DNA from: Conchocele bisecta
Taxonomy: Eukaryota > Mollusca > Bivalvia > Lucinida > Thyasiridae
DNA length: 64,000 nucleotides
NCBI GenBank assembly: GCA_029237695.1
Contig: CM055277.1
Coordinates: 44,984,242-45,048,241, forward strand
Reading direction: 5' to 3'
Made by a program: the position numbers and the translations under genes. Shown piece after piece: positions 10,965 to 23,698 of the stretch (its first letter is position 1; the number at the start of each line of letters is the position of its first letter). Below the pieces are notes generated by a model. The model was not told the origin of the DNA, did not search any database, and saw only the letters and a list, made by a program, of their open reading frames with translations.

Positions 10965-11987
10965 GTACGGGGCGCCAAGTGGGACATGGCTCAATTTTGT
11001 CAACAAAATTCATTTTTGTACCTATAAACTTGACAAAAACAAAACAAAATTAAATATATACTGATTTTGTCAACAAAATTCACTTTTGTGCCACAAAACT
11101 CAATTCTGTGTCACAAAATTCACTCTTGTGCCACTAAACTCAATTCTGTGTCACAAAATTCAATTCTGTGTCACAAAATTCAATTCTGCATACGTTTCGT
11201 ATACGTATTTGCATACGTTTCGTATACGTATTTGCATACGCTTCGATTATGTTGCCCAAATATGGCACACGCATGTAAGAAGGACTATCATTGGTCAGAT
11301 ACAGTATGACAAAAATGTGGCCTGAATAATATGTATACAAATATATCAGCAACAAACATGATGGAACTTGGATGGAAAATAACATTTTGTGAATTGGTTG
11401 CCATGGCAACCGTTTATTGTAATTATGTATTGACTATGTACATACATTTAATAACGCTATCCCAATGTTGGTTACTTGAAATAAAACGATGCTATTGTTA
11501 AAATGTTTATATAAACTAGTTGTTATTTGGCCGCCGCCCTGGCATCCGCATACATGATTAGTCACAATAAGATTCTTGGATAGAACTAGAGGTATATATT
11601 TTGTAATCATAATATAACCAAAATAACTGTCCATAAAGAAGTATAATATTGATATATTGGGTTATATTTTTGCATTGAAATATTTAAACCTGCAAGTATA
11701 CTCCACCATCTAGTAAAATGGACTAAGACCGATCTCAACCAATCAACGTAGAGATGACATAGACTATCAGTTACGCAAACTAATTTTTGTGGACAAAGCT
11801 GACTTTTGTGGACAAAACTGAATTATGTCCCACAAAACTGAAGTTTGTTCACAAAACTCAATTCTGTCTTACACAATTGAATCCTTTATAACAAAAATTA
11901 ATTTTGTATATCAGAATTTTACATAATTGGATTTTGTGATTTTTAGTGTTACAAAACTCAATTTTGTCTGGACATGGCGCCCCGTAC
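10965..11987. mobile_element. 1-kb TIR element built from palindromic 'cacaaaattcaattctgtg' units
   Basis: TIR: gtacggggcgcca at 10965, with its inverse tggcgccccgtac ending at 11987. A 3-bp CAC flanks both sides, a candidate target duplication. Both sub-terminal regions are arrays of an approximately 18-19-bp self-complementary motif, 'cacaaaattcaattctgtg' and variants (11006-11195 and about 11785-11975). A direct repeat of 'gcatacgtttcgtatacgta' follows the first array. The translated frames here are products of the array, not genes. Non-autonomous DNA element. Confidence 0.75.
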
Positions 11988-12484
11988 CACGATCTGTTCC
12001 GACCAAAAATATTTACATAAAGCGTGTGAGGCTGCTCACTTTTCCTCATGGATCGTCAGCACTTGGCATCAACTTTATCACTATGTTTTGCATTGGTGGT
12101 AATCCGTATTCCATAAATATAACATTGTATATAATACTTTAGACCCTTGTCCGTCACCTTTGTAGATTATAAATTATCCACTTCCAGGCGAGAAAGATAC
12201 CGAGCTGTTTGCTGGAATTTGTTCTAAAGAATTTGTGCTTGTATTTTTTCACTTGTCGGAGAATTCAACATTCAACAATAGTTTAATTCATATTAACATA
12301 CAGCAAAATCTATAGCAATCCCGAAAATATACCAAAAACATCGTCGGAAGAAAGAAAAATAACTTGTGAAGTGTCATATCTTACTGATAGGGCATAATAT
12401 TTATGCAAAAAAATTCATAATTTCAATCGGACTAGGCGGAAATGCTACCTTAGCATCAATTTTATGTATATTGGAACACAGTTT
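11988..12484. other. No feature recognised
   Basis: AT-rich without a persuasive frame or inverted repeat. Confidence 0.4.
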
Positions 12485-12700
12485 AAGGGCCCGATCTATG
12501 CCTGATCATCCTTTGATTCAAAGATAATTGCTTCGTAATTGTGATGGAATATGTGTATAACATATATGTGAACACTGCCTCGTTATTGTATCCTATACGG
12601 CACATGGAGTGGCCAAGTCGGCCATCTTTGTGTGTTCCAACCATCAGCCAGTTTCACCTCTTCTGGCGTTTGAATGTCAACCTCCACCCAATGGAGTTAA
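12485..12700 (+). repeat. Family B terminal fragment
   Basis: 'aagataattgcttcgtaatt', 'ctatacggcacatggagtgg' and 'tcagccagtttcacctcttc' match the arms of the family B elements at 300-2795 and 8614-9475. Only one arm is present. Confidence 0.55.
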
Positions 12701-13321
12701 TTGATGCGAAAGTAAAACACAAATTTCTTATGGGAAGTAAACATAGATTTTTAAAAATATTTTGCGAATTTTCAAAATATAACTTTTGTTTTCCATTGCT
12801 TTACATTATTCCCAAGCTACATAGAAAGGTTTTGGAATTTAATTCCAAAATGTTTCGCTTTCCGTTTTTCGACTCTACTCTTCCACTCCAGCTCCTTTTT
12901 TCCCCATGTTAAATTCCCATTGGAAAATTGTTTTTTCGTAATTGACATTGTAGCGTCAATAGAAGCAGATGAGCCGATGGACCAGAAACAGCCACCACAA
13001 TCCATAGCTCCTAGCAAACTGCTGATATCCAAAATAACATATTATCCATACACTCGAATTCGTACAATAGTGCTAATACAACTGACATACCGCCTACCTC
13101 AATACTACAAGCAAAATATGGAGGAATTGAACCGTTCACCACAGAAACGGTGACAGAAAAAAGTTATAGTAGTCCCCACCTGACATCTAATATTTCAATG
13201 GACAGGACAGAGCACTAATCCACAAATGAAAGGAAAGACTCGTTTTTAATACCTACCGAGCCTAAAATTCAACTCAGAAAGAACGTAAGGACATATATAT
13301 AACAAGAAGTAACATTGAATG
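12701..13321. other. No feature recognised
   Basis: Short frames at 12920-13153 show no family pattern. This may include diverged 5' sequence of the following LINE, but I cannot show it. Confidence 0.35.
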
Positions 13322-15260
13322 TGTAGTCTCGAACTTAGCCTTTCTAAAATATCTCAAACAAACCAACACAATAATGTATGTACAAGAACATTTTCTATGG
13401 GAATGCCAGAAACAGGAATTGCAATGTTCTTACCACACATGGACTATTACATCCAATGTCATGACACATAGAAACCCCTCTCATCCATAAAACTTCATCG
13501 AGGCAGAGCTGGCGTTGCAATTGCATGGCTCAGCGAGTGGTCCAGTAAAATGAAGAAATTAGATGACGGTAATTAAATAATCATCGCAATTGAAGTGACT
13601 GAAGTGACTAACCTCTGCGTCATCAATGCCTATATGCCAACGCATAACCATGCTAGGGACTCTGAACATGAATATAGCGAGTGTCTAGATATACTTCCCA
13701 ATAGTATTAGCAAATACAAATATTCACATGGAATGTTACTATCAGGTAACCTAAGCGCAACGCTAATCCATAAAACTATTTAATAAACATGATCCATTAT
13801 TACACATCTTTGTGTTGGAACATTCACTACATATGGAATGGAAAAGTACTGAACCAACGTTCCTTCATCACACAATAAATGGGCAATAACACATAGACAC
13901 TATCTTGACCCAGATCCGGATCTGGTTGTACAGTATGATATACTAGACGAATCTCTTTCAAATCCCTCATACAGTGGTGAAATCGACGCTGTCAATAACG
14001 TCCTCGACTGGACGACTGAAGTCATGGAATAACACAAACACCAGTCAATATAAAACTGATTGGGATAGAATGGAAAAGGCTAAATACCGTCAGTTACTGG
14101 TCAATAAACGTTCACAAATCAAGGGAGTTATTAACAATGTTGCTGCAGATATACAGCAAGTGACAGACAGTCTGTTATAAACTACTAAGCTAACAGTACC
14201 CATTAAGCTAATCAGACCGAAAGGACCCTGTTGGAAAACTTAACCAATAGTTTTAACCCTATCGAAAAACTCAAAAACGGTTCATAAAACCTGGCTATCC
14301 GTCGGAAAAAATGCAAAGCATATGTAGACCTATAGAAAACTGTAGAGGAATCACAGTTACCGCCGTCTTTGGAAAAGTTTGTGAACTCATAATACTCACA
14401 CCATTATTTAACCAGTCTGTGATGCAAGGGTTTATCCTTAACAGTGGCCAGCCTTCTAGGTTCAGAAGCACAGGCAGAGGCATGAGCATAAACAAATATA
14501 GCATAAACAACTGACTTCTAGCGACGCTCGATGTACATCACACCATACGTCTTGCTAAACTCTACACCCAGCATATGCATCCATGAATATGGACAGTAAT
14601 CAGATACTTGTACTAAAATATATCATCTCAAATAAAATGGGCTGGGGGCTTGAGTGAAAGTATTCAAATACGCCAGAGTGTTTGACAAGGCAGAATCCTC
14701 TCTACATTTCTGTACGAAATATATCTGAACGACCTAGTGGAAGAACTTAACCGATATAATGTAGGCTTCAAACTGGGAACTACCTTAGTCGGCAGCCCGT
14801 GTTGCGCAGATGACATTGTGTTCATGGCAGACAATCAATATAAACTGCAAACTATGCTGCCAACGAACCAGGAAACTAAGTAAACTATACTGGAAATCTA
14901 AATGCACAAAGGCAATCAACACTGGGAAGAAACACTAATTACTGGTGCAAAACCCAAACTAACACTAGCTGCACTCGGCGTGGGCTCATGGAATATGGGA
15001 CAAGCACGCCACATATGGCGTGGCCCCACACAACAGTGGCATATGTCAGAAATGGGATTACCAAACCCAGATTTGTCACTGAAGTACTTGTTCCACGTCA
15101 ACAAGCACACGTTCACCCAATACAATATAAAGCGGATCCTACATGTCCCAGCTATCGCCTAGATGTCCAGCACTCTATGAAGTTCGCAAACAACTATTCC
15201 AGATATTCCTTAATGAAATCTAGAAAACTTTACGCCCGGAAATATATCCCTCTCTAAATA
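13322..15260 (+). pseudogene. LINE relic: AP-endonuclease and reverse transcriptase
   Basis: Pieces of a non-LTR polyprotein lie in the right order on the plus strand in shifting frames. Near 13370 is the AP-endonuclease start pattern 'YVQEHFLWE'; 13500 gives 'RGRAGVAIAW'; 13620 gives 'VINAYMPTHNH', and 13740 'LLSGNLSATL' (family: G.DlNa). After a linker, 14310-14440 gives the RT block 'NCRGITVTAVFGKV' and 14700-14880 gives 'LYEIYLNDLVEEL' followed by 'CCADDIVFMADN'. The ADD there is the catalytic YxDD-type box (A in place of Y/F at position 1). Multiple frameshifts and stops separate the blocks, so it cannot make an active enzyme. The remainder to about 15260 has open frames but no motif I can name. 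Clade not assigned. Confidence 0.85.
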
Positions 15261-15850
15261 AATGTGACATTACTCAACTAATAATAAACACGTACTGTAG
15301 TGGTTCTGAATTGTGTCCGTTAAATGACCAAACTATCTTTGACATATAACGCACTGCAAGCACACTGACGTATAAACTCCATACTGTGAGACTGAAGCTG
15401 CAGGTGATCTAATGGTTGCCTGTACTAACCCCAGATCTAGACCCCATTGAACAGAACAATCGACGCGGGGTGCACCCGAACTGGTGGATAATTCGTAAAG
15501 TAAAAGCCATAGGAGAACATTCAAATCAAACTAAGCAACTACTAACACTTATATGTCGATAATTGAAGCACACTTGGTCTGTTTTGGTTTGTTACGGTTG
15601 TCTATTATTGGCAAATAGTCGACACAAAATACTTTTGTCTAAAAAATATTTATTCTGTAGTACACTGGTTATGGTGTATTTCACCGAACCATAACTGTAA
15701 CCAACGGTCGTATAACCGTTAAACCGCGTTTTTCGGTTCCATAACCTCGGTAAACGGTAAGAACACCGCAGGATATTGTCACACTATAGCGGTTCGATTG
15801 CGGTTAAACTGCAGTTACATGTAGTTGAGCTGCGAACCGCGGCTACGTGG
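15261..15850. other. No feature recognised
   Basis: Includes stretches rich in 'aaccg/cggtt' words (15680-15840) but no clean repeat unit. Confidence 0.35.
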
Positions 15851-16092
15851 TTAACCCTTTGAACTCGAATGCCCGCTATAGCGGTGTATGTAAATAGTGC
15901 AGATCCAGACGAGACGGCTCGTTAATCAGGATCTGCACTATTTACAAGTAATCTTCATATTTTTGAAAACAAAAAAAATACCCCGTTTTCATAAATGGAC
16001 TAGTCTGTAAACCATTTTGTTACGGTTGGATTGGTTGCAAAATTAGCATATTATCAAAATCCATTCCAGTTATTTAGGGGTGCAAGGGTTAA
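15851..16092. mobile_element. TTAA-flanked MITE (piggyBac-type termini)
   Basis: 242 bp from TTAACCCTTTG to CAAGGGTTAA. It has the TTAA flank plus CCC/GGG termini typical of piggyBac-derived MITEs (family knowledge). The interior has a small palindrome around 'gtgcagatcc...ggatctgcac'. A similar-size TTAA element is at 54280-54523. Confidence 0.55.
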
Positions 16093-16956
16093 TGTACCGC
16101 AATTTGGTTGTGACTCTACATAGAATTCCCCATGTATCCATGGTCCATGCAGCTGTATCTACAAACAAAAATTGGCGTTTTCTAAACAATGCCGAAAGAG
16201 CTAAACATACCGATGATACTGGAGAGTAATGTATGTGTTACGTTTCCGAAACTAATTTTACCACGGGTCCGTTTGTCAGCTGTTCAGGACTAAGAGTGGT
16301 TGAAAGGGTATCCGCATGGACGCATACACCCGTATGTCGCTGGTGAATGTAGAGATGCTGACAGTGGGCCTTCCCAAGCTCGCACCTGCGGACAGACAAA
16401 CAGTAGTCAATAACCCGAATTTGCTGTATATAACGCAGGAAACAAAAGCAATATTAAAGGCACTGGGTTTCAGATATTACTAGAAAGTGATGAAGCATAA
16501 TAGGAAAAATTGTTTAATTGTAGATTTGTATAGCATAGCTGAACCTAATTGTACCTAAACATTTGTAAACAAAATGACCATTCCTATAGTCAAATGTTTA
16601 TAATATTGAAACATAACTAGCGTTTGCAAAGTTAGTTATTTTTCAGTATTATAGTCTATAATGGGAACTTCGTTTTTAATTTTGACATAGTAGTATTACT
16701 TAAAACAAAATTGATAGAAGTTCACATTTTTTCCTTACTGGTACATGTATAGAGAAAAACCCGAATTAAGCTTACATGTATCTCCCCTGTTTTAAAATTA
16801 TGGTTTCGTGTGTTTTTTTGGGAATGTTTATATATGTCATTTACCTTGGATGAATCTACGAATAACATGTTTTATAGATGTATCTTGAGACATCATCTGA
16901 GACACGGTCACTTTAAGTGTATGTTGAATTTTGGCTCGGTAACCCGGCGGAAATGT
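16093..16956. other. No feature recognised
   Basis: No persuasive frame or repeat relation elsewhere in the window. Confidence 0.4.
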
Positions 16957-17130
16957 TGATTTTCATAGAACGCCTATATTCTCGTGAATAGTTACAGGCG
17001 TTCTATATTTACAATCGCTCTAGGGGCCGAATGGGGTTCGCTGCGGGAAACTTCGTGAAATGAAAGCGTGCCAATACCAATAAGCTCTTTGTTCGTTCAA
17101 TATTGAAACATGCTAACATCTGTAGACATT

Positions 17131-18189
17131 CGATAGGTTATTATCCAAGCATATTTGCTTGGATATAGTCCTGATACGGTTTTTGAGACCTCACATGTTT
17201 TATGCAAATGAGTAATTGTCGACCAACGAACGTACTTCATGCTTCATGATTCTAGATACGCCACGTGAGAGAGTTCCAAAGCGAGCTGTGCATTATGAAC
17301 GTGTCACTCACATTTTTGGCCAGCTACATTTTTGTTCAGCTACAGTTATATTTTTAAAAACAGTTTGTGATTTTATAAAATATTAACTGTCGTGTTTCAT
17401 AATAAATATTTTGTTAGGAAGATTATATTTTTAGCGCAATGATCGACCGTTCCACATGTAATTTATACGTAGTAATACGCCATGACAAATAGTTCTGATA
17501 GTGAGCTAACATTACATTGTGTAGTGTAATACATGTGTTGTTAATTTTTCTGTACGACATTTATATTACAAAATGTTTATCTGATTTAATATAATATAAA
17601 CTGACATGTATTAATTTGAGTATATTATTTTTCACGCGCAATGATACAATTAACCTTGTGTCTCATGAAAAGTAGTTTCCGCCATTTTATGCCGACAAAT
17701 TACAGAATCGTTTACATAGTCATAGGTCAATGGCTCGATAAAATCCAACATTGGACAGCGAAATGATGATGATTGAAAACAGAAACATTGTTTTTTGACA
17801 GTTACATACCGCATGCTTTAAATAATCATCTTGAGCCATCGATATTATTAATTAGTGTCCATTTTACTTAAAACATCAACTACAGTAATCTATAATGACG
17901 TTACACAGAAAATGCAGTACGATACACTTCACAAAGGAAACATTGTCTTAGAGTTTGAATAATTTTAGGTTCCGCCGAACGAACGAGTACGCCGAAATAT
18001 ATTTCCGTACAAATCCAAAAACCTATTTATTATATACCCGTTCAACAAAACATGCATACTAATCATTAAATAATCCGATAGTGTGATGAAATGCGACTCT
18101 CTATTATTTTTGTTGAACAATCCGAGCGCCTGTGATGGCTTCAGTTTATGCAAATTGACAAGGTCATTTCGCGCACCTGAATCGATACA
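17131..18189. other. No feature recognised
   Basis: AT-rich. Part of the stretch missing from the second segmental copy. Confidence 0.4.
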
Positions 18190-19015
18190 ATGATCAGGGG
18201 TTGAAATTTCACTCGCCCAGCTCGCCATGGCGAGTGCTTTTTGTGGCGGTCGAGTACTTTCTACAGGCACTCCCCCAGTTTGGCGAGTGAAAGATTTGGT
18301 CAGGATTTTTTTTTTTGGAAGAAATTGCCAATTAATTCCATCGATAACGGCCAACAAATGGTATTAATTCAGCGACCATTTGTTGTTTACAGTTCACGTC
18401 AATTTTCGGGAAGTAAGATTCAAGCAGTGTCTATGTACACGGTTACGGGTAGAATCTCTAGCGATTTTGAACACGGTCCATATCGGGCAAGTTTAATTCA
18501 CGGATTATTTGTCGGCTTTACGCGGCCGGGCTAACAAATAATAGGACTGCGAGTATAGACTAGTGTATACGCGCCACATATATCGTCTCGTATACAGTTG
18601 GGTTAACGCGCATTTCAGACGCCGAACATAACGGCTTGGGACGAAACGGTCGGCGCCGGGTCCGAAACCATTGAATTTAGTAATTAAGGCAGCACGCAGC
18701 GCATGCAAACATAGCCACTATAAATTAAACTAAATCTATGTCACTCAACGCTTATAGAAAATAAGAAGTGTGCAAGCCTCTGAGCAAATTCGCTGCTATT
18801 TGTTTGTTTATGTTCATTTAATACTTAAAATATAAATAACAATAATAGTGAATATGTCTCATACGTTTTGGTAATGATCATATGTAAAAGCTTTTTTTCT
18901 ATAAATAAGATGCAACATTACAAAAACTGGAAATAGCAATTTATTTTTAAAAAAAACTGGGCAAGTAACTTTTTGACCTGGGCAAGTACTTTTTTTTTAT
19001 TTTCTACCTACCTTG
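18190..19015. repeat. 'ctcgcc/ggcgag' and 'gggcaagta' rich stretch, unclassified
   Basis: Repeated 'actcgcc', 'ggcgagtg' and 'gggcaagta' words suggest an old dispersed repeat. I cannot define a unit or termini. Confidence 0.25.
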
Positions 19016-20005
19016 GTTCTACCTTGGTTGAAGGCCGTTTCTTGTAAGTTAGGCTTGTACTGTCCTATTTTAGCGACGTCAAATTGGATAATTGTCTTTG
19101 AAACTGGGGGGAGAGCGCAACTAAATCATGGTTAAAATGTCTGTACAATATTTTCACGTGTTGAATTTGCTGGGTCTCTTCTTCCAGGCGGAGTTGAGTG
19201 AACTTTTGAAACTAGTTAGTGTGTTCGAATTTACACAATCACTAGGGAGTGCATTCCAGTCTGTGACGACTCTTTGAGAGAATACTTTTTGTCGCAACTG
19301 CGAAGGATTTCAGGACTTTCAGTCCTTTGATATTAAAATAATAATACGCATGTAACTCGCAAAAAAAATAGCTTCCCAATGAAATTTTGTTTAAATAGAT
19401 GATCCCGTATGGAGCCTCATTTAGAACGTCTCGTAGCCATATGCTCAATATTTTATTCTTTTTACTAACAGCCATAGTTGGACACAGGACACTTTTTTAA
19501 ATGTAATATACCAATCAATAACAAATTTAAGTTTAAAAAGTAAGCTATTTATTTAAAATGCGATTTTATTTACATGTGTGACATCGTAGCATATTCCGTG
19601 TTAATTATGGTTAACTGTCGTTACGCTATAAAAAGTAATTCCGAAAACAAAATATTTTAAAAGGTAGATACGTTTGCTATATCCACAATTCAATCAACTA
19701 ATAACATACATGTATAATATAAGGAAATGAGTGTTGTTATTATCTATTTGTTGCTTGCTTTATTTCATTTTACCTGCCAAACGCGTAATAATACAATGAT
19801 TGGTTATATTGCCGATTACACCTGTCCAAACCATCACTTTTTGCTGTCTTCATTGTTGATAAGATCTAAATACGGAAATACAGATACTCATTGTGTACTC
19901 AACGATATGTGAACGGTACAGACGTACATTTCTGCAAATTTTCTAGTTGAGAGGAAAATATGACGACAAGCGACTCCCAACAAGACGCATCAATAATTGA
20001 CCTAC

Positions 20006-20701
20006 ATTTTACATATGTCCTAACGTCACGAGAATGGGTGCCAGACACGAAACATTCGTTTCAGGTAGGAATTATTTCTTTATTACTGTTGACCAATATT
20101 TGAATCGTGCTGACTTCGACAGCACTTTTAACAATCATTAATGTGTCCAAAAAAACACACACTTTATTGAACAGTTTTGTCTCAACACCACACCGAACAC
20201 TACATTCTGAACATGTGCCGAGTCATTGGTTTTCGCGACCAATTTTGTTTCCACAACTGTTGTTTAAATTATGCCATCTGGGAATCTGTGTGTTTGTGCC
20301 AAATTGTGGCACCTCTCTACTTGTAGATTGACTTTGAATATATGTTTTTAGTCCAACAATTCAATAAAAAAAATATCTTTTGTCAACTCCCATTGTACAT
20401 TGTTAATGTAATTATTGTATATTTAGGCCTTTAGCCACATTTAAAAAAGAAAGAAAAAGACACTATGCTTTTGTTTACAGTACACTATCATATGTGCCGT
20501 TGCAAACACGCATGTGATACATACATCACAGAATTTACATCTCCTACATAGGCGTCTTTGAACTGCGTTGAATATTCAGGAAGTTTTGACTGAATATGGG
20601 GAAGTTAATGACTTATCAATTTGTTTGGAAAGCCTTAGATGCGCAGAATTAGCCGACACCATTGTATTCAAGAAAGTATCTACTTTTTGTCCACAAATGG
20701 C
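20006..20701. other. No feature recognised
   Basis: Plus-strand frame 20107-20331 shows no recognisable domain. Confidence 0.35.
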
Positions 20702-20729
20702 GGTGGGGGGTGGGGGGGGGGGTGGGGAT
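20702..20729 (+). repeat. G-rich tract, possible G-quadruplex
   Basis: Several runs of four or more G within about 28 nt. The proline/glycine-rich frames across it are by-products. Confidence 0.7.
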
Positions 20730-20767
20730 GGAGTATATCTGTTAAAGTAAGTGTACACGGCTTCGCA

Positions 20768-21142
20768 CAGTGTATGTGGCTTTGCACACACCAATATTTT
20801 GTAATAATCATGCAGTTTTCTTAAGACAGGCGTTTTCAGAAAATCAAATGTGTTTAGAAAACTGTAACAACAGTGATCAAATAAGTAAAAAATCGAGGTG
20901 TGCGAATCCAGGTACACTGTACACTGTACACTGTGCATTTTCACAGCGTCGACTGAATATACGCCGGTGCAATAATCTCAGTATTTCTATTAAGTTAGTG
21001 TATGTGGCTTTGCACACACAAATATTTTACATGTCTGATTATTCATGTTGTTTTCTTAAGACAAGTGTTTTCAGAAAGTCACGTGTTTACATGATTTAGA
21101 AAACTATAACTACAGTGATGAAACAAGTAAAAAAGATTGAAG
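20768..21142 (+). repeat. Imperfect direct duplication, about 230-bp offset
   Basis: 'gtatgtggctttgcacacac' with 'ttttcttaagacag' and 'tagaaaactgtaac' at 20770-20905 returns at 21000-21142 with a few changes. Confidence 0.7.
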
Positions 21143-21992
21143 TGCAGTATTTCTAGTAAGTATTTGTATTACGATGGGTGGGCTTCCTAAAAATCATTTC
21201 TACACTGGGTACCCATGTTTGGTCTGGGGTGGTAATGAGGGACCTCTTTGCTTCATTGGGGGTGACCTCACGAAATATTGGCGGGGGTGGAGACTGTATG
21301 TTTGTTGGGATTACAATCGTGTCTGTTAATTCTGCTCACCTACTAATAACTTTCGTGAAAATGTCCATATTCAGTCTAAATTCCCTGAACATTCAAGACG
21401 ACAGTTCTTAGCCGAGATAATCACGGCTAAACGGATGGCTTTTACTATTTCATCTGTCGTCTATTTTCTGTATCCGCCTTGCGGAGACCCAGCCAAATTT
21501 GGTCTAAATAACAGTCCATTTTGTCCTTGAGTTTTGCTAATCATACGGGAATAAAATGATAATCCATATCGGTATATTTGCATGTGTATTATTGGTTCAT
21601 GATGCTTTTTTTAACAGGTCTGTCGTTGATCTATTAATTTAGTAAGCAGGACTACTAATCATTTTGACCATGTTCTGAATAACTGTTTACCAAACTATCG
21701 CAATGGGATAAAATTGTGACTTAGTATACCGTTAATCAGCTGGTTTATTACAAAATCAACATAATTTATTCTGACGTATGCTGGGCAAAACACTACGTGA
21801 ATTGTGCATTAGCCAGAGCGCAGAATTAGCCAAAATTACATTTTTTATATGCAGATCAGAATGTCAGTTTTCATTGGTTTGATACATGTACAGATATGTA
21901 CGTCTCATTATTATTGAACCATATTATTGTACTTGCGAACAATAACTTGCAATCCACTCCTGTACCGTCTGTAGCAGAGTTGCGATTCAATT
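21143..21992. other. No feature recognised
   Basis: Frame 21178-21411 has no family pattern. Confidence 0.35.
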
Positions 21993-22105
21993 CATACATG
22001 TAGGCTTCCTCTACATAATAACTAATCGGATCTGATTTACACTTTAGTTATTAATTGTGACATGATTTGTATATTTTCCATCTGAAAAAACTATTATAAA
22101 AGTAA

Positions 22106-22464
22106 TATAGGAATGAATGGCCTTTTTGTGGAATTTATCGGGGTATAAACTTGGAAAAGTCGCGGGAATACTGGACGATGGCCGGAAGGCTTCGTCCAGT
22201 ATTCCCGCGACTTTTCCAAGTTTATATCCCCGATAAATTCCACAAAAAGGCCATTCGTTCCTTATAATTCCAGCATTTGAAATAAATTCATCAAGAAAAT
22301 GTGTTTATTTTCCGTTTTCTTAAGAATTATTTTAACTGTGCCGCACGGTTACGGAAAGTAGTTCGGCGTGGGAGTTTACTGGGATATAATTTTTGGACAG
22401 AGACTTTCTACGGGCCAATCAAATGTTAGGGAACTGTGTAAATATTTTTGTGCTGGAATTATTG
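22106..22464 (+). mobile_element. Hairpin-plus-tail element (HT family)
   Basis: Hairpin 22106-22262 (tip near 'gatggccggaaggc') and a tail of about 200 bp ending 'gtgctggaattattg'. The segmental duplicate reads straight through at 27620-27640 ('aaagtaata' then 'cgtatggatcacg'), so the second copy is an empty site. The whole hairpin plus tail inserted here as one unit. Confidence 0.85.
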
Positions 22465-22475
22465 CATATGAATCA

Positions 22476-22860
22476 CGATTTGCCTGGTTTGGCCCTCGGA
22501 TAAGTTTTTATCTTTGGCTCTTTCTGTTACCCGGGAGTTGAATTGGGATATTGCCCATTATAAAAGTAGTAAGATTATTACTGATCCTACTGCTTTTGGG
22601 AGGGGGCCAGGTGATTCTGGTATGGCGAGGACCTGGCATCAGATCAGGATCATGCTGATTTCAGGGCTGAATATATAGTTCTTTTATTGTAAATATTCAT
22701 TTCTGATTTTAGGATTTCCCCCCCATTTGTACTTTGTACATGTACTTCAACATGTACGTGTGCAGGTAATATATGGGATTTTGTACTAAACCCATTGACC
22801 CGGCCTTAAATTACCTTAGCTGTTGATAGGCCGTTAAACCCCAACAAACAAACAAAACTT
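22476..22860 (+). repeat. 3' tail of a LINE-type repeat
   Basis: Begins 'atcacgatttgcctggtttg', passes 'gcgaggacctggcatc', and ends 'gataggccgttaaaccccaa' with an (acaa)-rich tail. Three more copies with the same end follow (27633-28020, 28208-28500, 31345-31706). 5'-truncated copies sharing one 3' end fit retrotransposition. Confidence 0.55.
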
Positions 22861-23039
22861 TACATGTTCAATTTGGCTGCCATTGACTGGGTCACTTATT
22901 GAATTCAGCTTAAATTTACTTTATCAGGTCATTTACATATCTGCATAATTATGTAAGTTTATGTCATATTTACTGCAATATGTTATTTTCATAATGTTAA
23001 CAATCATTTTAATCAAACATATATAAAATATTTCACAAA

Positions 23040-23480
23040 TAAACATAGAGTCCCACATGCCAGGTTATAATATTGGGAGACATATTTGTTTTGTCCATTC
23101 TTTATATATTACATTTTTCGGGCAAAATAAACATTCATTCACCATTACCCGACATATTAATTGGCATTATTTTTCTTTTTATATGAAACGTGAATTTCGT
23201 CACTGATATCAGGGGCGATAACCGTGTTTCCATAAAAGGTTTCTCTCCACTTAGTTTTGTTTATCTGCAATGATCCTACTTTATAATGTGTCGATACAAA
23301 TATTTGTCCGGGTGACACATTTAATTGCCGTAAATAATTTAAAAATGTCCTGTCTATTTGTCATATCAAAATAGCCTGATACCACCGCGAGTTACTATCA
23401 GTGAAATAAAGAGTATCGGTACTAAATGATTATATCTGTATAGTGGGCCGGCACTCGTAATTTTTAAAATTGGCGGAATA
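23040..23480 (+). repeat. Dispersed repeat R1
   Basis: Diagnostic words in order: 'caaaataaacattcat', 'gatatcaggggcgataac', 'ggtgacacattt', 'agcctgataccaccgcg'. Also at 28505-28830, 32740-33060, 41345-41815 and 42598-43098 (both inverted), and 54655-55575. Non-coding. Confidence 0.7.
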
Positions 23481-23555
23481 CATATACCGTAGTAACACAA
23501 TTATACACTTATTTAATTCTTATAGACAAAATGTTATGCCTACTAGATGGGACCA

Positions 23556-23698
23556 AGGTTGAAGTAACGGACCGAGGTCTATAAATACATTAAATATGCC
23601 TAAAAGCATCCATATACAAAAGTAAAAGCTAAAAATAAATGTGTTACTCCCTCTATAACACACATATATATATATACCTCGGTCCGTTACTTCAACCT
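23556..23698. mobile_element. MITE, 'aggttgaagtaacggacc' family
   Basis: 143 bp with a 20+ bp TIR (aggttgaagtaacggaccga and its inverse). The centre is AT-rich. Copies are at 24366-24559, 28886-29034 and 30091-30297. Confidence 0.75.

Noticed and set aside
11067..11409. Frames with repeated CHKIHSC/TKFTLVP text
   Set aside because: Translation of the palindromic 19-mer array.
20576..20944. 122-residue minus frame with a proline run
   Set aside because: The run comes from the G-rich tract and the rest shows no family pattern.
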